Notes under the pieces: generated by a model | Seen by the model: the letters and a program-made list of their open reading frames with translations, nothing else | Told to the model about the DNA's origin: nothing | The model's database searches: none | DNA from: Ministeria vibrans ATCC 50519 | Taxonomy: Eukaryota > Opisthokonta > Filasterea | NCBI GenBank assembly: GCA_943704425.1 | Contig: CALSCP010000733.1 | Location: 65,872 to 129,871, forward strand | Length of the DNA: 64,000 nt | Direction: 5' to 3' | Position numbers and translations under genes: made by a program | Shown: piece after piece, positions 49,244-59,423 of the stretch | Numbering within the stretch: the first letter of the stretch is position 1 | Layout of the letters: the number at the start of each line of letters is the position of its first letter

Positions 49244-51259
49244 TCAAACCGCAGTGTACTCGTCCTCACTCAGCAGCCCTTCTTCATCTGTATCCACTCC
49301 CCCACACATCTCCATTTCTCCTTTCTCTTCTTCTGTTTCTTCTCCACACTCCATTTCCATTTCTGAATCGTACTTCTCGTTCTGTTCTCGTTCGTCCGTT
49401 CGCTCTGTCCGCTCGATAGTCTCCTCCTCTTTCTCGCTTACACTCTCTTCTTTTTCTTCTTTTTCTTCTTCTCTTTCTTCTTCTCTCTCACTCTCTTCTT
49501 TTCTCTCTTCTTCTTCTTTTGCGCACTCCTCTCTCTCTTCGCTCTCTCTCTCCACTTCCATTTCCTCTCTCTGATCTTCCTTCTCACTCATATCCTCTTT
49601 TTCTTCTTCCTTTTCCCTTACTTCTTGTTCTTCTGTTGATTCCTCCGTCTCTGTCTCTCTCAACTCACTCTCACCCTCGTCTCGTTGTTCCTTTTTCTCT
49701 TCCCTTTCATCACCCCCTCTCTCTTCCGTATCTCTCACTTGATCTGCCTCAGTGTCCGTCTCAGTCTTTTGTTCCTTTTCAGTCGCACTTGTTTCTTCCA
49801 CCTCAGTTACTTGCTCCTTCTCAGTCGTTTCTTGTTCCTCCGTCTCAGTCGTATTTGTTTCTTCCACCTGAGTTACTTGATCCTTCTCAGTCGCTTCTTG
49901 TTCCTCCGTCTCAGTCGCATTTGTTTCTTCCACCTCAGTTACTTGCTCCTTCTCAGTCGTTTCTTGTTCCTCCGTCTCAGTCGTATTTGTTTCTTCCACC
50001 TGAGTTACTTGATCCTTCTCAGTCGCTTCTTGTTCCTCCGTCTCAGTCGTATTTGTTTCTTCCACCTGAGTTACTTGATCCTTCTCAGTCGCTTCTTGTT
50101 CCTCCGTCTCAGCCGTCTCCGTCTCTGTCTGTCCCTGCGTCTCGCCACTCTCTTCCCCTCCTTCCTCATCACTCTCATCACTGCTCTCCTCATCCAACGA
50201 GAACCCCATCTCCTTCATCTTCGCGTGCTCCCCAACCAGCCGCAGCGTCGCCATTGCCTCCCGTCGTGTCAGCTCGCTCACCCGTCCCCCCTGTCGATCG
50301 TCCTCCTCATCCTCCCCCTCGCTGTCGTCGTCCTCTGTCAGCAGTCGCACAAGAGTCTCGGTGACGCCCTCCGTCGCTAGAGCGGCGCGTGCTGCAGGAA
50401 GCACTGCCAGACTGCGCAACGTCGCCGTCACATTCTCGAGCGTACCGCTGTTTGCGCTAGGATCAGCGGCGAGTCCGACCAACGCCGGACAACTGTTGAG
50501 CCGCAGCAGCGCCTCCTTGTTGTCGCGGTTGTGAAACAATAGAGACGAGAGTAGTCCTGAAGCGCTCTCGCGAGCGCGCGGTTCGCTCAGCAGCGGGAGC
50601 AGATGGCGGAGAGCACCCGCATTGACAATGTTCACCTTGTTCGCCGGTGAGTAGGCGAGCGACCACAGAGCGTGCGCACTGTGCGCCTTGAGCACCTCGC
50701 TTGAGGCTGCTTCCTCAAGGACATCGACAAACACGGGAATGCCCCCCATGATGACAATGGCCGAGCGCGTCTCCGGCTGGCCCGTTGCCAGGTTCGCCAG
50801 GCACGCCGCACACGCCTCCTGGCACGCCAGCGTCCGTCTCTTCTGCACGTTCTGCACGTTACGCAAGAGCCCCTTGAGACCGCCCGCCTGCACAATCCGT
50901 TGCTTTCCCATCGTGTTGCCCACAGACATGTTGCACAGCGCCGCGGAAGCACTCGTAGCCGCCGCATTGTCGGCACATTCAACGAGGAACACGAGCGACT
51001 CAACGGCCGACAAAAGCAGTCGTCGGATGGCGTCCCGGTCGCCCCCGCACTCCGCCGTCTTCAAAAGACACCGCAACGCCTCGGCAGCAGCCCCCTGCAC
51101 CTTGCGCACGCGCCCTCGACGCACCAGCGACGTGAGCAGCTCTCCATGCGAAACTTCAAACTCCGTCGCATCAAACTCCCGAAGCAGCTCGTCAACTGCC
51201 TCCTCCGAGAGCTTTCGGGTTGCCAATAGCTCTGCGCACAGCGCTTCTACTCGACTCAT
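49244..51259 (-). CDS. Armadillo-repeat protein with a long acidic repeat tail, 671 residues
   Basis: A single exon from the first ATG (MSRVEALCAELL); the frame is open 23 codons further up but without an ATG. Residues about 30-335 form armadillo-like helical repeats, with typical turns such as SASAALCNMSVGN, ACAACLANLATGQ, HSAHALWSLAYSP and ESASGLLSSLLFHN, and an IVQAGGLKGLL element as in importin-like and vacuolar Arm proteins. After about 370 the protein becomes extremely acidic. It includes five copies of a 22-residue unit (core TEKDQVTQVEETNTTE) and then Glu/Arg/Ser-rich sequence to the end. The Arm part should bind a protein partner; the tail is probably disordered. The 88-nt spacer to the RNase H2A gene is convergent. 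Confidence 0.85.
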   Translation of the reverse strand: MSRVEALCAELLATRKLSEEAVDELLREFDATEFEVSHGELLTSLVRRGRVRKVQGAAAEALRCLLKTAECGGDRDAIRRLLLSAVESLVFLVECADNAAATSASAALCNMSVGNTMGKQRIVQAGGLKGLLRNVQNVQKRRTLACQEACAACLANLATGQPETRSAIVIMGGIPVFVDVLEEAASSEVLKAHSAHALWSLAYSPANKVNIVNAGALRHLLPLLSEPRARESASGLLSSLLFHNRDNKEALLRLNSCPALVGLAADPSANSGTLENVTATLRSLAVLPAARAALATEGVTETLVRLLTEDDDSEGEDEEDDRQGGRVSELTRREAMATLRLVGEHAKMKEMGFSLDEESSDESDEEGGEESGETQGQTETETAETEEQEATEKDQVTQVEETNTTETEEQEATEKDQVTQVEETNTTETEEQETTEKEQVTEVEETNATETEEQEATEKDQVTQVEETNTTETEEQETTEKEQVTEVEETSATEKEQKTETDTEADQVRDTEERGGDEREEKKEQRDEGESELRETETEESTEEQEVREKEEEKEDMSEKEDQREEMEVERESEEREECAKEEEERKEESEREEEREEEKEEKEESVSEKEEETIERTERTDEREQNEKYDSEMEMECGEETEEEKGEMEMCGGVDTDEEGLLSEDEYTAV
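49791..50120 (-). repeat. 66-nt coding tandem repeat, five copies
   Basis: The string gtttcttcca recurs at 49791, 49857, 49923, 49989 and 50055, an exact 66-nt period. Each unit encodes 22 residues of Thr/Glu-rich sequence. Two variants alternate (ttgctcctt versus ttgatcctt), again suggesting a higher-order unit of two. Confidence 0.92.
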
Positions 51260-51733
51260 AGTGCGATATTTCAAGAGAAAATTTGTTTTTGAAAATCTGT
51301 GATTTTTGTTTGCAATTTTAAAAAACACTTTGCTTTCAAGTGACTCAATCGACTCTCAATTGAACCCCAATCGACAGTTCTACAAGGCCGTCCAGACGGA
51401 TACAGTGATGCATAATGCGCCACTGCATGAGGCTGCAGACGCGAGTCCTGCTCAATGGCACGGGACACAGCACAACGAACGACACTTCAGTCAGACTCGC
51501 TTCATTTTCTGACTGAGTTTGTTTTATATATAAGTAAACGGCAGATTTGCATCATTTAGTCTCATGGCATACGTCGTACTGGCGTTAGTAGTGGCACCAC
51601 CACCCTCACTCCCTCAGAAGTGAACCGACTTATTCGACCATCAGAATACGTCAAACCGCAGATGTTGTACAAAACGAGTTTTTCAGATCGTCAAAAAGTG
51701 GCGCATTTCATTCACTTTTTTTTTTCCGTCTCA
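51260..51733. other. Divergent intergenic region
   Basis: The 474 nt lie between the starts of the armadillo gene (minus) and the globin gene (plus). I see no gene here. A frame open from 51620 continues into the globin and has an in-frame ATG at 51662, which would add 24 residues; the poly-T run at 51718-51728 just before the chosen start argues against that. Confidence 0.55.
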
Positions 51734-52288
51734 ATGAGTGTTCAAGAGCTCTCGTCGAAGGCCATCGCGCGTGGCCAGGTTATCTACGATACGTACCGTC
51801 CGCTTGGAACGCACGCCAGCTTTGATCAGATCACAGACGAGGAAATTGCGGCGATTGGTGGTCGACAAAAGTTTCTCGACATGTTTACGAACTTTTACAC
51901 GAAAATGTTCGCTGACGAGCGCATGCGCGTGCTGTTTGACATGCGCCACAGCGACGTCAATGTGCCTCCTGAAGATCACGGCAGACGCCTTGGCTTGTTT
52001 ATGCTTGCGCGGTTCGCTGGCGACACTGAATACCGAATGTTGCGCGGGAACGTCTTTTCGCGACTTGGCGAAGCGCACCACCGCGCTCGAGGGTGTCCTA
52101 TGCGCACCGCAGCGCACCAGGGACGCCAATTTACACTTGCCCAGCGCAACACATGGCTCGGCTACCAGGAGCAAGTCCTCATCGAGGCAGGCGCGGACGC
52201 CAAGTTCCAAGCGAAAATGCTCAAGTTGTACGCTGGCTATGCGATGCCCTTTATCGAGGCTGGCAAAGCGTGGCTCAAGGATGACTAA
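51734..52288 (+). CDS. Truncated-hemoglobin-type globin, 184 residues
   Basis: A single-exon frame. After a 45-residue N-terminal extension the sequence follows the 2/2 globin pattern. It has FLDMFTNFYTKMFADERMR in the A/B helices, then DHGRRLGLFMLARFAGD for the E region. LGEAHHRARGCPMR follows as the F region (candidate proximal His115 or His116). FTLAQRNTWLGYQEQVL includes the conserved Trp141 of group II proteins. It should bind heme; oxygen or NO chemistry is inferred from the family. Related intronless globins occur in algae, other protists and bacteria, so transfer is possible but not shown. The start at 51734 was chosen because the upstream in-frame ATG (51662) precedes a long T-run. 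It is convergent with the KxDL gene, 58 nt away. Confidence 0.85.
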   Translation: MSVQELSSKAIARGQVIYDTYRPLGTHASFDQITDEEIAAIGGRQKFLDMFTNFYTKMFADERMRVLFDMRHSDVNVPPEDHGRRLGLFMLARFAGDTEYRMLRGNVFSRLGEAHHRARGCPMRTAAHQGRQFTLAQRNTWLGYQEQVLIEAGADAKFQAKMLKLYAGYAMPFIEAGKAWLKDD

Positions 52289-52346
52289 TGGCAGGGTCTC
52301 TCAAGAGTAAAATGTACCAATGCAGTGTTACAATAATAAAATCCAA

Positions 52347-53851
52347 TCACCTGCGCTTCTTCTTCTTCTTCTTGTTCGTCTGGCTGCCTTGCTGCGCGGT
52401 CGCTGGTGCTGCGCTAGGTGCATCGCTGCTTCCAGCCGGCCCCGACGCGGCTACAGAGTCATCTAATCTTGGTTCTATTTCAGTCTCAGTTGCAATCTCA
52501 GCCTCAGTCTCAGCCTCAGTCTCAGTCGCAGCCTCGGTCGCAGTCTCAGTCGCAGCCTCAGTCTCAGTCTCAGTCTCAGCCTCAGTCTCAGCCTCAGTCT
52601 CAGTCGCAGCCTCGGTCGCAGTCTCAGTCGCAGCCCCAGTCTCAGCCTCAGTCTTAGTCGCAGCCTCAGCCTCAGTCTCAGTCTCAGTCGCAATCTCAGC
52701 CTCAGTCTCAGTCGCAGTTTCAATCTCAGTCTCAGTCGCAGTTTCAATCTCAGTCGTAGTCTCCATAATAGTGTCCGGCTCAGTCTCAGTCGCAGTCTCA
52801 GGCAGAGACGTCGTCTCAATCTCCGTGGAACTCTCAGTCTCCGTGGTAGTCTCAGGCTCACTTTTAGCAGCCACAGTCTCGGGCTCAGCCGCCATCTCAA
52901 TCGTCTCTACCTCGGTTTTGGACTCAGTCGTCGTCTCAGTCGTCGTCTCAGTCGTCTCCGGCTCAGTTTCAGTCGCCGTCTCAGTCTCAGTCGTCTCACC
53001 CGCGCCGAGCCTAATCTCTGTCGCAGTCTCCATCACTTCAGTCTCCTTACTCACCTCATGCGAGCCATCGTCCGCTGTGTCAGCTTTTGACTCAGCCACA
53101 ACAGCAGCTTCCGTCGACTCAAACTCTGCTGCAATCCCCGCCTCAGTCGCATCCTGCATCTCAACCTCAAGCTCGCTGAGGGTCTCAGGCTCCACATCTG
53201 GCTCAGGCTCAACCTCGGGCTGCGGCTCGGCCTCCTTGGTCGCTTCCGCCTCGGCTCCCATGTCCCGTTCAGTCGCACTAGCACCCGTCCCACTCTCACT
53301 CCGGCTCTTCTCCTCCTCGTCGTCGTCGTCGTCGTCGTCATCCTTCGGCACAACCACAAGGGACGTCGCACGAGCGTACTCCTGTGGGTATTGCAAGGCC
53401 AGTTTTTGCTTGACAAGCCTAAGCGAGAGCGGACTGTGAGCGACGAGCGGCCCCAAAACACAAAACACAAAACACTCCCCACTCCGCGCTCTCACCGTAT
53501 CCGTCGAAAAATCGAGTCTAGATCCTTTTTGGCACTCTGCAGCACCTCTGTGTAGTGATGAAAGCGAGGCGCCAGGCGGGCATAGTGCGCGTCGGTAATG
53601 TCCACAAACATTTCCATCTTGGCAATCGTCCGCTCGTACCGCCCAAGCCTGCAATACACAGAGCAAAAGGGGGCCCGGGGGGGTCAAACAAAGGGCACAA
53701 TGGCACAGGTGGCAGCTTACGCTCGAGCCTGGTCGCGCCGGATGTCGCCGACAACAGAATGATCAACAAACTCACAACAGCGACGAGCGAGAACGCGCGC
53801 GGCACCAGGAATCTCCGTGGGAGTCGGTGGTGTACGGGGATCTGTCGACAT
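52347..53851 (-). CDS. KXD1: KxDL-domain protein (BORC/BLOC subunit) with giant Thr/Glu tail, 451 residues
   Basis: Exons 53851-53721, 53648-53496 and 53418-52347, both introns in phase 2. Residues about 28-115 match KXD1: DHSVVGDIRRDQARALGRYE, then HHYTEVLQSAKKDLDSIFRR with the eponymous K-x-D-L, then KQKLALQYPQEYARAT. KXD1 is a small helical subunit of BORC/BLOC-1-related complexes that position lysosomes. Human KXD1 ends after about 176 residues; here a tail of roughly 330 residues follows, made almost wholly of Thr, Glu and Ala in TE/TETEA steps, and it ends in a basic KKKKKKRR. The tail is encoded by a degenerate hexanucleotide repeat. It is probably disordered and highly negative. The short N-terminal domain alone supports the assignment. 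Confidence 0.85.
52478..52800 (-). repeat. Hexanucleotide (TCAGTC-type) coding repeat
   Basis: More than 300 nt of imperfect 6-nt units (plus strand: cagtct, cagtcg, cagcct) kept in frame on the minus strand as alternating Thr and Glu codons. The array explains the long Leu/Arg, Gln/Ser and Val/Ser frames on other strands, which are not genes. Confidence 0.92.
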
Positions 53852-54184
53852 GGTCAAACCAAACTGTGAAGATTTCTTGAATTAAGAATAATTTTCAATT
53901 TTCTCATTACTCGTCGTATAGTCAATTGAGTTCACTTCTCATTTCCAGACATCCATGTGCGTCACCCTCCATATCCTTTTCCGCAACTACATCGAGAACC
54001 CCGTTCCCAACTCTCTATTCAGTGAGAGTATTCACTTGCTCTAACCACACCAACAACAACAACAGCAACAACAATAACAACAACAACAACACACACACAA
54101 CGGACTGCCTCCATATCCTGTTGACGCATTAAACCCAAACAAAAAAGAAAAAGAACCTGTACATTCACTCAGTCACTCGATTGT
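53852..54184. other. Intergenic region, no gene seen
   Basis: The 333 nt separate the KxDL start from the TOR stop codon, both on the minus strand. They contain an imperfect CAA/CA array (about 54046-54100) and otherwise unremarkable A/T-rich sequence, presumably the TOR 3' flank and the KxDL promoter. Confidence 0.6.
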
Positions 54185-54830
54185 TCACCAAAAGGCACAC
54201 CAGCCAATGAAACACTGACAGAGGTTCTCCATCGACGTCGCCTGAATGATCAGCCGGTCCACCTGCGTCGGCACGTCCAACGTATCGTCCGTGTCAAAGT
54301 CACGACCTAAACACAAGGAAATCAACCAATGCACAATCAGTCGCTTTCGTTCGTACCCGTCAACTTGGCCTGAACTCGATTGATGACACTCACAGCCTTC
54401 TCATTGAGCGCCTCGGGCTTGACCGCAGAGCGTGACTCCATTGCAGCAACACTATGTGAATGCAGATTGGACGTACTACTGTGCACACTGCTCGACGGCG
54501 ACTCTTCCACACTGCTCGACGGACTTACTCCCCCTCCTACGCCACCACCACCACCACCACCTCCTCCTCCTCCCATCGCACTGGCAATGGTGCGACTGCT
54601 CACACTCGCACTAGCCCCTCCACCTCCATGGTGGTCCATCAGCGACGTCACAGGCGACTCCTCATCCCCAAGTAGTGTTGTCTCTCCCTCAAATGTGCTC
54701 GCGCTCTTGGCCCCCTTTCCTCCCTTAATCACCTACAACACACACACACACACACACACACACATCTGGTCAACACACACACACATACACACACGCACAC
54801 ACACACACACACACATACACACACGCACAC

Positions 54831-54877
<47 letters not shown>

Positions 54878-55726
54878 TACAGCAACTTATATCTTCTACC
54901 TTCGTCTTGGTAGTCTCAAGCAGACGCCAGTTGATCAGCGGGTCGTACACAAAGGCCTCCAGCACGGCCATGAGCGAGTCTTTGTGTGCGCGCAGCAGTC
55001 GCATCACAGACTCACACGTCACGCGGTAGTTTCCTTCAATCCCACTCACTTCCATTGCGTTGATCAGCATCCGCGTCAGTCGGAACGGAATCCGCTCAGG
55101 GAATTTGTCTCGATGCATCGCCACTTCAAAGCTGAAAAACACAAAAGAAATAAAAAAACCCCCCGTGTTAAAACACTCCTCTATTTGTGTGTAGTATTCT
55201 TACCAGTCACCAAAATCAATGTGAAGAATCTTCCCACTGAACCGATCAAGCATAAGATTGCTGGGATGGCGATCGCCCAATCCCAAAATGTACCCAACCA
55301 TCGACATAACCGCAAGCGACCGAGTGTAGTTGAGACGACGGTCCAACCACACCTGAGCAGCAGAGGAGAAAAAAAAAAAAAGTCGATTAGCGGCGCTGGT
55401 TAATTTTTTTGTTTGTTTTGTGTGTGTTTTCACCTCTGAGTTGGGACTCTTGAGCCACAAGACTTTGTACAAATCGCGTCCCTTTGTGTTATCAAGTGCA
55501 TGGCGGAAAACCTCAATCTTCTGGGGCACCGTCAGCTTGTCATACTCGGGTGCCATCTGCAGCATGAGACGATGCTCAATGTTCAGCAAAATCTTGCGCT
55601 GTTCACGGTAATCGCGAATGAGAGCATGCAGGGTATCGTGCCCCGGAACCCACCCCAGCAGACCCGAGTTGGGCGACAGTGGAATCACACTGTATGTCCG
55701 GATGCTCAAATGATGTTTGATCGTCT
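54185..55726 (-). CDS. TOR: TOR kinase, C-terminal part only (kinase C-lobe and FATC)
   Basis: Exons 55726-55434, 55352-55204, 55131-54900, 54732-54357 and 54306-54185 join in frame. The sequence is unmistakable m[45 protein letters not shown], the catalytic loop [53 protein letters not shown] and [18 protein letters not shown], ending in the FATC segment [19 protein letters not shown]. About 390 residues are present. The first visible exon opens in mid-kinase with a proper acceptor (55728-55727), yet no HEAT, FAT, FRB or kinase N-lobe sequence lies upstream; a different gene starts within 500 nt. A Gly/Ser-rich insert of about 90 residues separates kinase and FATC. The gene is therefore truncated by rearrangement or misassembly; it may be a partial copy. 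Confidence 0.9.
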
Positions 55727-55792
55727 CTACACAAGTAAACGCGCGTCAACACACACGCACACACCACAACTACAAAAACACCACACACAGAG

Positions 55793-55823
<31 letters not shown>

Positions 55824-56108
55824 GAGATGTAACGAGGAATGAGATATTGGGGAGGAAAGGGGCATCTGAGAGTTTCGGAGGGGGGGATGATGGTGTGGAT
55901 GGATGGAGGAGTGCGGGAACAGAGCGCTGGGGCTTGGACGGTGCGACGGTCGAGAGTGGAGCGACGGTTTTTTTTCTTCTTTTTTGGTCTCGACATCGAC
56001 TGAGCGGGAGAAGATAGGGCGAATACAATGGAGGGGAGGGGTGGAGAGGCGTGCAGGCGATGAAACGCGGGGTGGGCCAGTGGGAGGAAGGGGCGGGGGT
56101 GGCCGTAC
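55727..56108. other. Junction interval between truncated TOR and truncated EGF gene
   Basis: This 382-nt stretch has a good splice acceptor for TOR at its left end and a good splice donor (GTACGG) for the EGF exon at its right end, so on the minus strand it reads as one intron joining two unrelated genes. The phases disagree: the EGF exon ends in phase 0, while the TOR exon needs one carried nucleotide, and reading on in phase 0 meets a stop. It contains a 29-nt A-run (about 55794-55822) and a C-rich stretch on the minus strand. Confidence 0.65.
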
Positions 56109-56228
56109 GGTCGTGTCGGAGCAGGTGCCTTGGTTTTGACATGGGGTTGAGTCGCACTCTTGCGCCTGGCCAACTCCAGCGAGGACGCCAAGCAGCACGA
56201 GCACAAGGAGGCCACTTCGGGAGACCAT
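56109..56228 (-). CDS. First exon of a secreted EGF-like protein (partial)
   Basis: Forty codons from the ATG at 56228 to a GTACGG donor. MVSRSGLLVLVLLGVLAGVG is a clear signal peptide, followed by ECDSTPCQNQGTCSDTT, the first half of an EGF domain with its first three cysteines. The second half of the domain should lie in the next exon, but downstream sequence contains only the TOR fragment. The style matches the EGF part of the DUF285 protein at 31466-35193. If the donor is ignored the frame stays open to 55770, but that part is Pro/Ser/Phe-rich and not EGF-like. Confidence 0.6.
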
Positions 56229-56506
56229 GGACGCGCTTTCGAGGGTCGACGTAAGAGAATTTGTGAGTCAGTACTCAGTTCAAACGACAACAAGACCAAC
56301 TTAAAACTTCAATCAGTCGTTTGTCACAGTTTTCTATTTGCCCATTTGTGGAAGAAGAGAAGGAGCAAACAAGAACAGATTTCACAAGAACTGAGAAGTG
56401 CACATGCCTGCCAGACAACAGACTGACTCAATGGTCATTGACCAATCCTGACTCGTTTGTAATGAGGTTGTGAGTGAGATGTAAATTATTATAATATTGA
56501 TTTTTC

Positions 56507-58004
56507 TTAATTGACATGGTCTTTTGGCTCATTATTCGCCACAACATCTGCCTCATCATCATCGTCATTATTATCATCAGCATCAGCAGCAGCAGCAGCA
56601 GCAACAGTAGTAGTAGTAGTAGTACGCGCTTTTTTACGCACATCCATTTCCTCTTCTTCCTCTTCTTCTTCGTCGTCATCATCGTCGTCGCGACGTCTCT
56701 TCCCTGTCGTCCCTTGCTCTTCTCCTCCCTCTCCCTCCTCTCCATCGTCATTCGTCAACACCAGGTTCTGTGCCGCCTCAACCTGCTCGCCAAGAAGACG
56801 CTCCTCCTCGGCCGACTTGAGCGCGTGTTCCTTCTTGAGCGTCGACGACGACTCACGCGCGAGGCGCAACGTGTACGCATTGTGTGTCTTGGGTGCATAG
56901 AAGATGCGCGGCTCGTCAGCGAGTCGAATGTACATCTCGGAACTAGCGAGGGTCGCACGGTGCGTCTGCCAGACCCCGTGCAGCGTTCGCAGCTGCTCGG
57001 TGGCCTGCAGTGCCTTGAGCTTGGCCACCGTCTCACGTCGCTTGGCAATCAGATCGCGTCGATGACGCGCCGCCGAGGCATCCTCTTCGCGAATGCGCTC
57101 TTGCGCCTTTTCTGCCATTGAGTTGCGACGTTGCACTGTCTCCGTCACCGTCTTGGCTTCGTCACGCGCCTGAGTCAGAGTACCCATGAGCATCCCAAGC
57201 ATACGACGGTTGCGACGCGAGTCTCCAGGTGCCGCAGCACGTCCACGTTCAAGCCGCTTCTCGCGGTCCATCGACGTCTCGCCTTCCTCGCGCTTCGCTT
57301 CGCGCGTACTCCTTGCAGCCTTTTTCGCATCATCTTCGTCCTTGCTTGCACCCTCCGCGGTCGTTGCTCCCTCCACGGTGGTAGATTCATCGTCATCGTG
57401 AACGCGCATCACAACGCTACTCACTCTCTTGCTCATGTCCATGTTGTTGTTGGTGTGCGAAACGCCGCGACGGTCAGCATGTCGCGCCGGGGGCGGTGAT
57501 CTGCTGCGCCTGCGACCCTCTCGCTCGCCGTAGCGTCCACCAATTGGTGCATAGCTGTTGGGTCCATCGTTGTACTGTGAGCGTCGGCGTTCTCGATCGC
57601 CATCGCGTCGGTCTGAAGCGAACGGTCGGTCCGACATCAATCCGCGCGCGTCCGACGACTGCACTGGCGCACCGGAGCGCCGATCGCCCAATCGCCGTTG
57701 GAGCGACGACGACAACTGTTTCTCATAGATGCCAAACTGGCTAGGATCCACGCGCTTCTCGGGGACGGGCGGCGGTGCGTCGCGACGAGGTTTCCTGTTT
57801 GAGGACAGAGGAGAGAGAAAAAAGAAAACGGAAAGACAAAAAAAAAAAAAAAAGAACAGAAGGAAAGACATTAGAGGCGAAAGGGAGAGCACCGCGCCGG
57901 TGGAAGGGCAGCACGGGGATCCAGAGAGGGGAGAGAGGCACGTACGGTCCGAGTTCCGCGTCAACTTCTCGAAGTTGTTCGCGGAGTCTCTCAATGTCTT
58001 CCAT
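56507..58004 (-). CDS. PNN: Pinin-like splicing-associated protein, 448 residues
   Basis: Exons 58004-57946 and 57794-56507 join in phase 2. The N-terminus MEDIERLREQLREVDAELGP corresponds to the coiled start of pinin. The pinin/SDK/MemA domain follows at about 225-345: RRNRRMLGMLMGTLTQARDE, TVTETVQRRNSMAEKAQERI, RRDLIAKRRETVAKLKAL and RIFYAPKTHNAYTLRLARES. Between them is an Arg/Ser-rich stretch (GRRRSRSPPPARHADRRG) typical of splicing factors. The C-terminus is low complexity with Asp/Glu, poly-Thr and poly-Ala runs. Pinin acts in the nucleus in exon-junction-associated complexes (with RNPS1/SAP18 in animals); that role is inferred by family. It diverges from the arrestin-FYVE gene with 214 nt between the starts. 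Confidence 0.88.
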
Positions 58005-58218
58005 GGGCCGGGCAGCGTCCACCAAGTCGAATCAGAACGACAGAAGCACCACAGGGGAGTGTGCGGCGCAGAGGGTAAGAGCTAAGAAGAAAGTAAACTA
58101 AAACTAATTACTAACTCATACGTCTATTTGTTCCGATCAGTGACTAAAGTAATCTTTTCCACTTGGAGTGCCTGTGTACGTAGCTGAAGGCACTTCACAT
58201 TTCACAAGTCACAACACC

Positions 58219-58917
58219 ATGTCAAACTCGATAGATAGTCGAAATCGCGTAAGAGAAGAAGAAGAAGAAAGAGCGGAAATGTGTTGCGCCTGCTCGAGTG
58301 TGGCCGTTGGAGGGGTGGTGTGGTGCGTCGTTGTGAGGATGGCTGGTGTGCGACGGCCCGCCGCATCCGACGTGGGGCCACTCGCTCTGTTTTGCATTGG
58401 GTGTTTTGGTCGTTTTGCCTTTCACTCGGGAAACCTCAGCTGAACGCAGGCGCACAGGCCGCGCTGCCCGTGGGTCGCCTGCCTGCGGGCTCTGTGCGGC
58501 GTGTCGTACCCTTGATAACGAGGTGTCATCTGCTTTCGATTGCGGTTGATCGTTTTTTTTTCATTTTTCATTTTTCCTGTGTCATTTTTGAACCCCGAAC
58601 GTTTGTCTTGTCGGTGGGAGGGCGAATGGAGGAGGGTACGCAGGCGACTGACACTTGCACGGGGCTGGGTGTGTGTCTGGGGTGTAGATCTGGCTGACGC
58701 TGGACCAGAAGGTCCCGCTGTATCCGGGAGACCGAGTGAGTGGCGTTGTGCATCTCGACTGTCAGGTGTCCTTCTCCGCTCGCGGCATTCTCGTCAAGTT
58801 CAAGGGCTTTGAGCGCGGCCAGTGGGAGGAGAAGTTTAAAGAGAAGGTTGAGGATCGCACGGTGGAGCGCATTCGCATTCACAAGGTATGAGACAATAAG
58901 GAGAGACAGTGTGTGTT

Positions 58918-58950
<33 letters not shown>

Positions 58951-59385
58951 TAAGGTACGTTTGCCAACATGTAGGAGAGCAACGATCTGTTCCGGTCCGT
59001 TCTCAATGTCTATCCTTGCTCGGGTGTCATTGACGCTGGTCAGTACGAATTTCCCTTCAACTTTACACTTCCATCAAAGCTCCCCGGTATGAAAGAGGGA
59101 GAGACGAAAAGAACGTTTGATTTGAGTTTTTATATATTGCTGATGAGGTTGTTTCTTAGGAGTGTTCTGTGAAACAAGCAGTGACGCATGGGGTACTGGC
59201 AAAGGATGGGAAGCCAAAGTAAAAAATACAATAAAATAAGAAACCTCGTTCTTGATGCTTTTTGTTTTAGGTGTTGTACAAAGTGAAGGCGTGTGCTGAC
59301 GTCTCTTTCAAGTCGACTCTCAAACACACTCGTAAGACAGAGAGAAAGAAAGAAAGAGGAAGGAGGAGGGAGAAAGAAACAAAGC

Positions 59386-59423
<38 letters not shown>

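Noticed and set aside
49519-50380. Long plus-strand frames rich in Ser/Leu/Pro opposite the armadillo gene
   Set aside because: They are the reverse of the acidic repeat tail; composition is a by-product of Glu/Thr codons on the other strand.
52288-53439. A 383-residue plus-strand frame rich in Val/Ser/Ala
   Set aside because: It is the antisense of the KxDL Thr/Glu repeat. The minus strand shows a KxDL domain and proper introns.
55726-56109. A deliberate EGF-TOR fusion gene
   Set aside because: The EGF exon ends in phase 0 but the TOR exon needs one carried nucleotide; joined directly the frame hits a stop, and a signal peptide on a TOR kinase fragment makes little sense.
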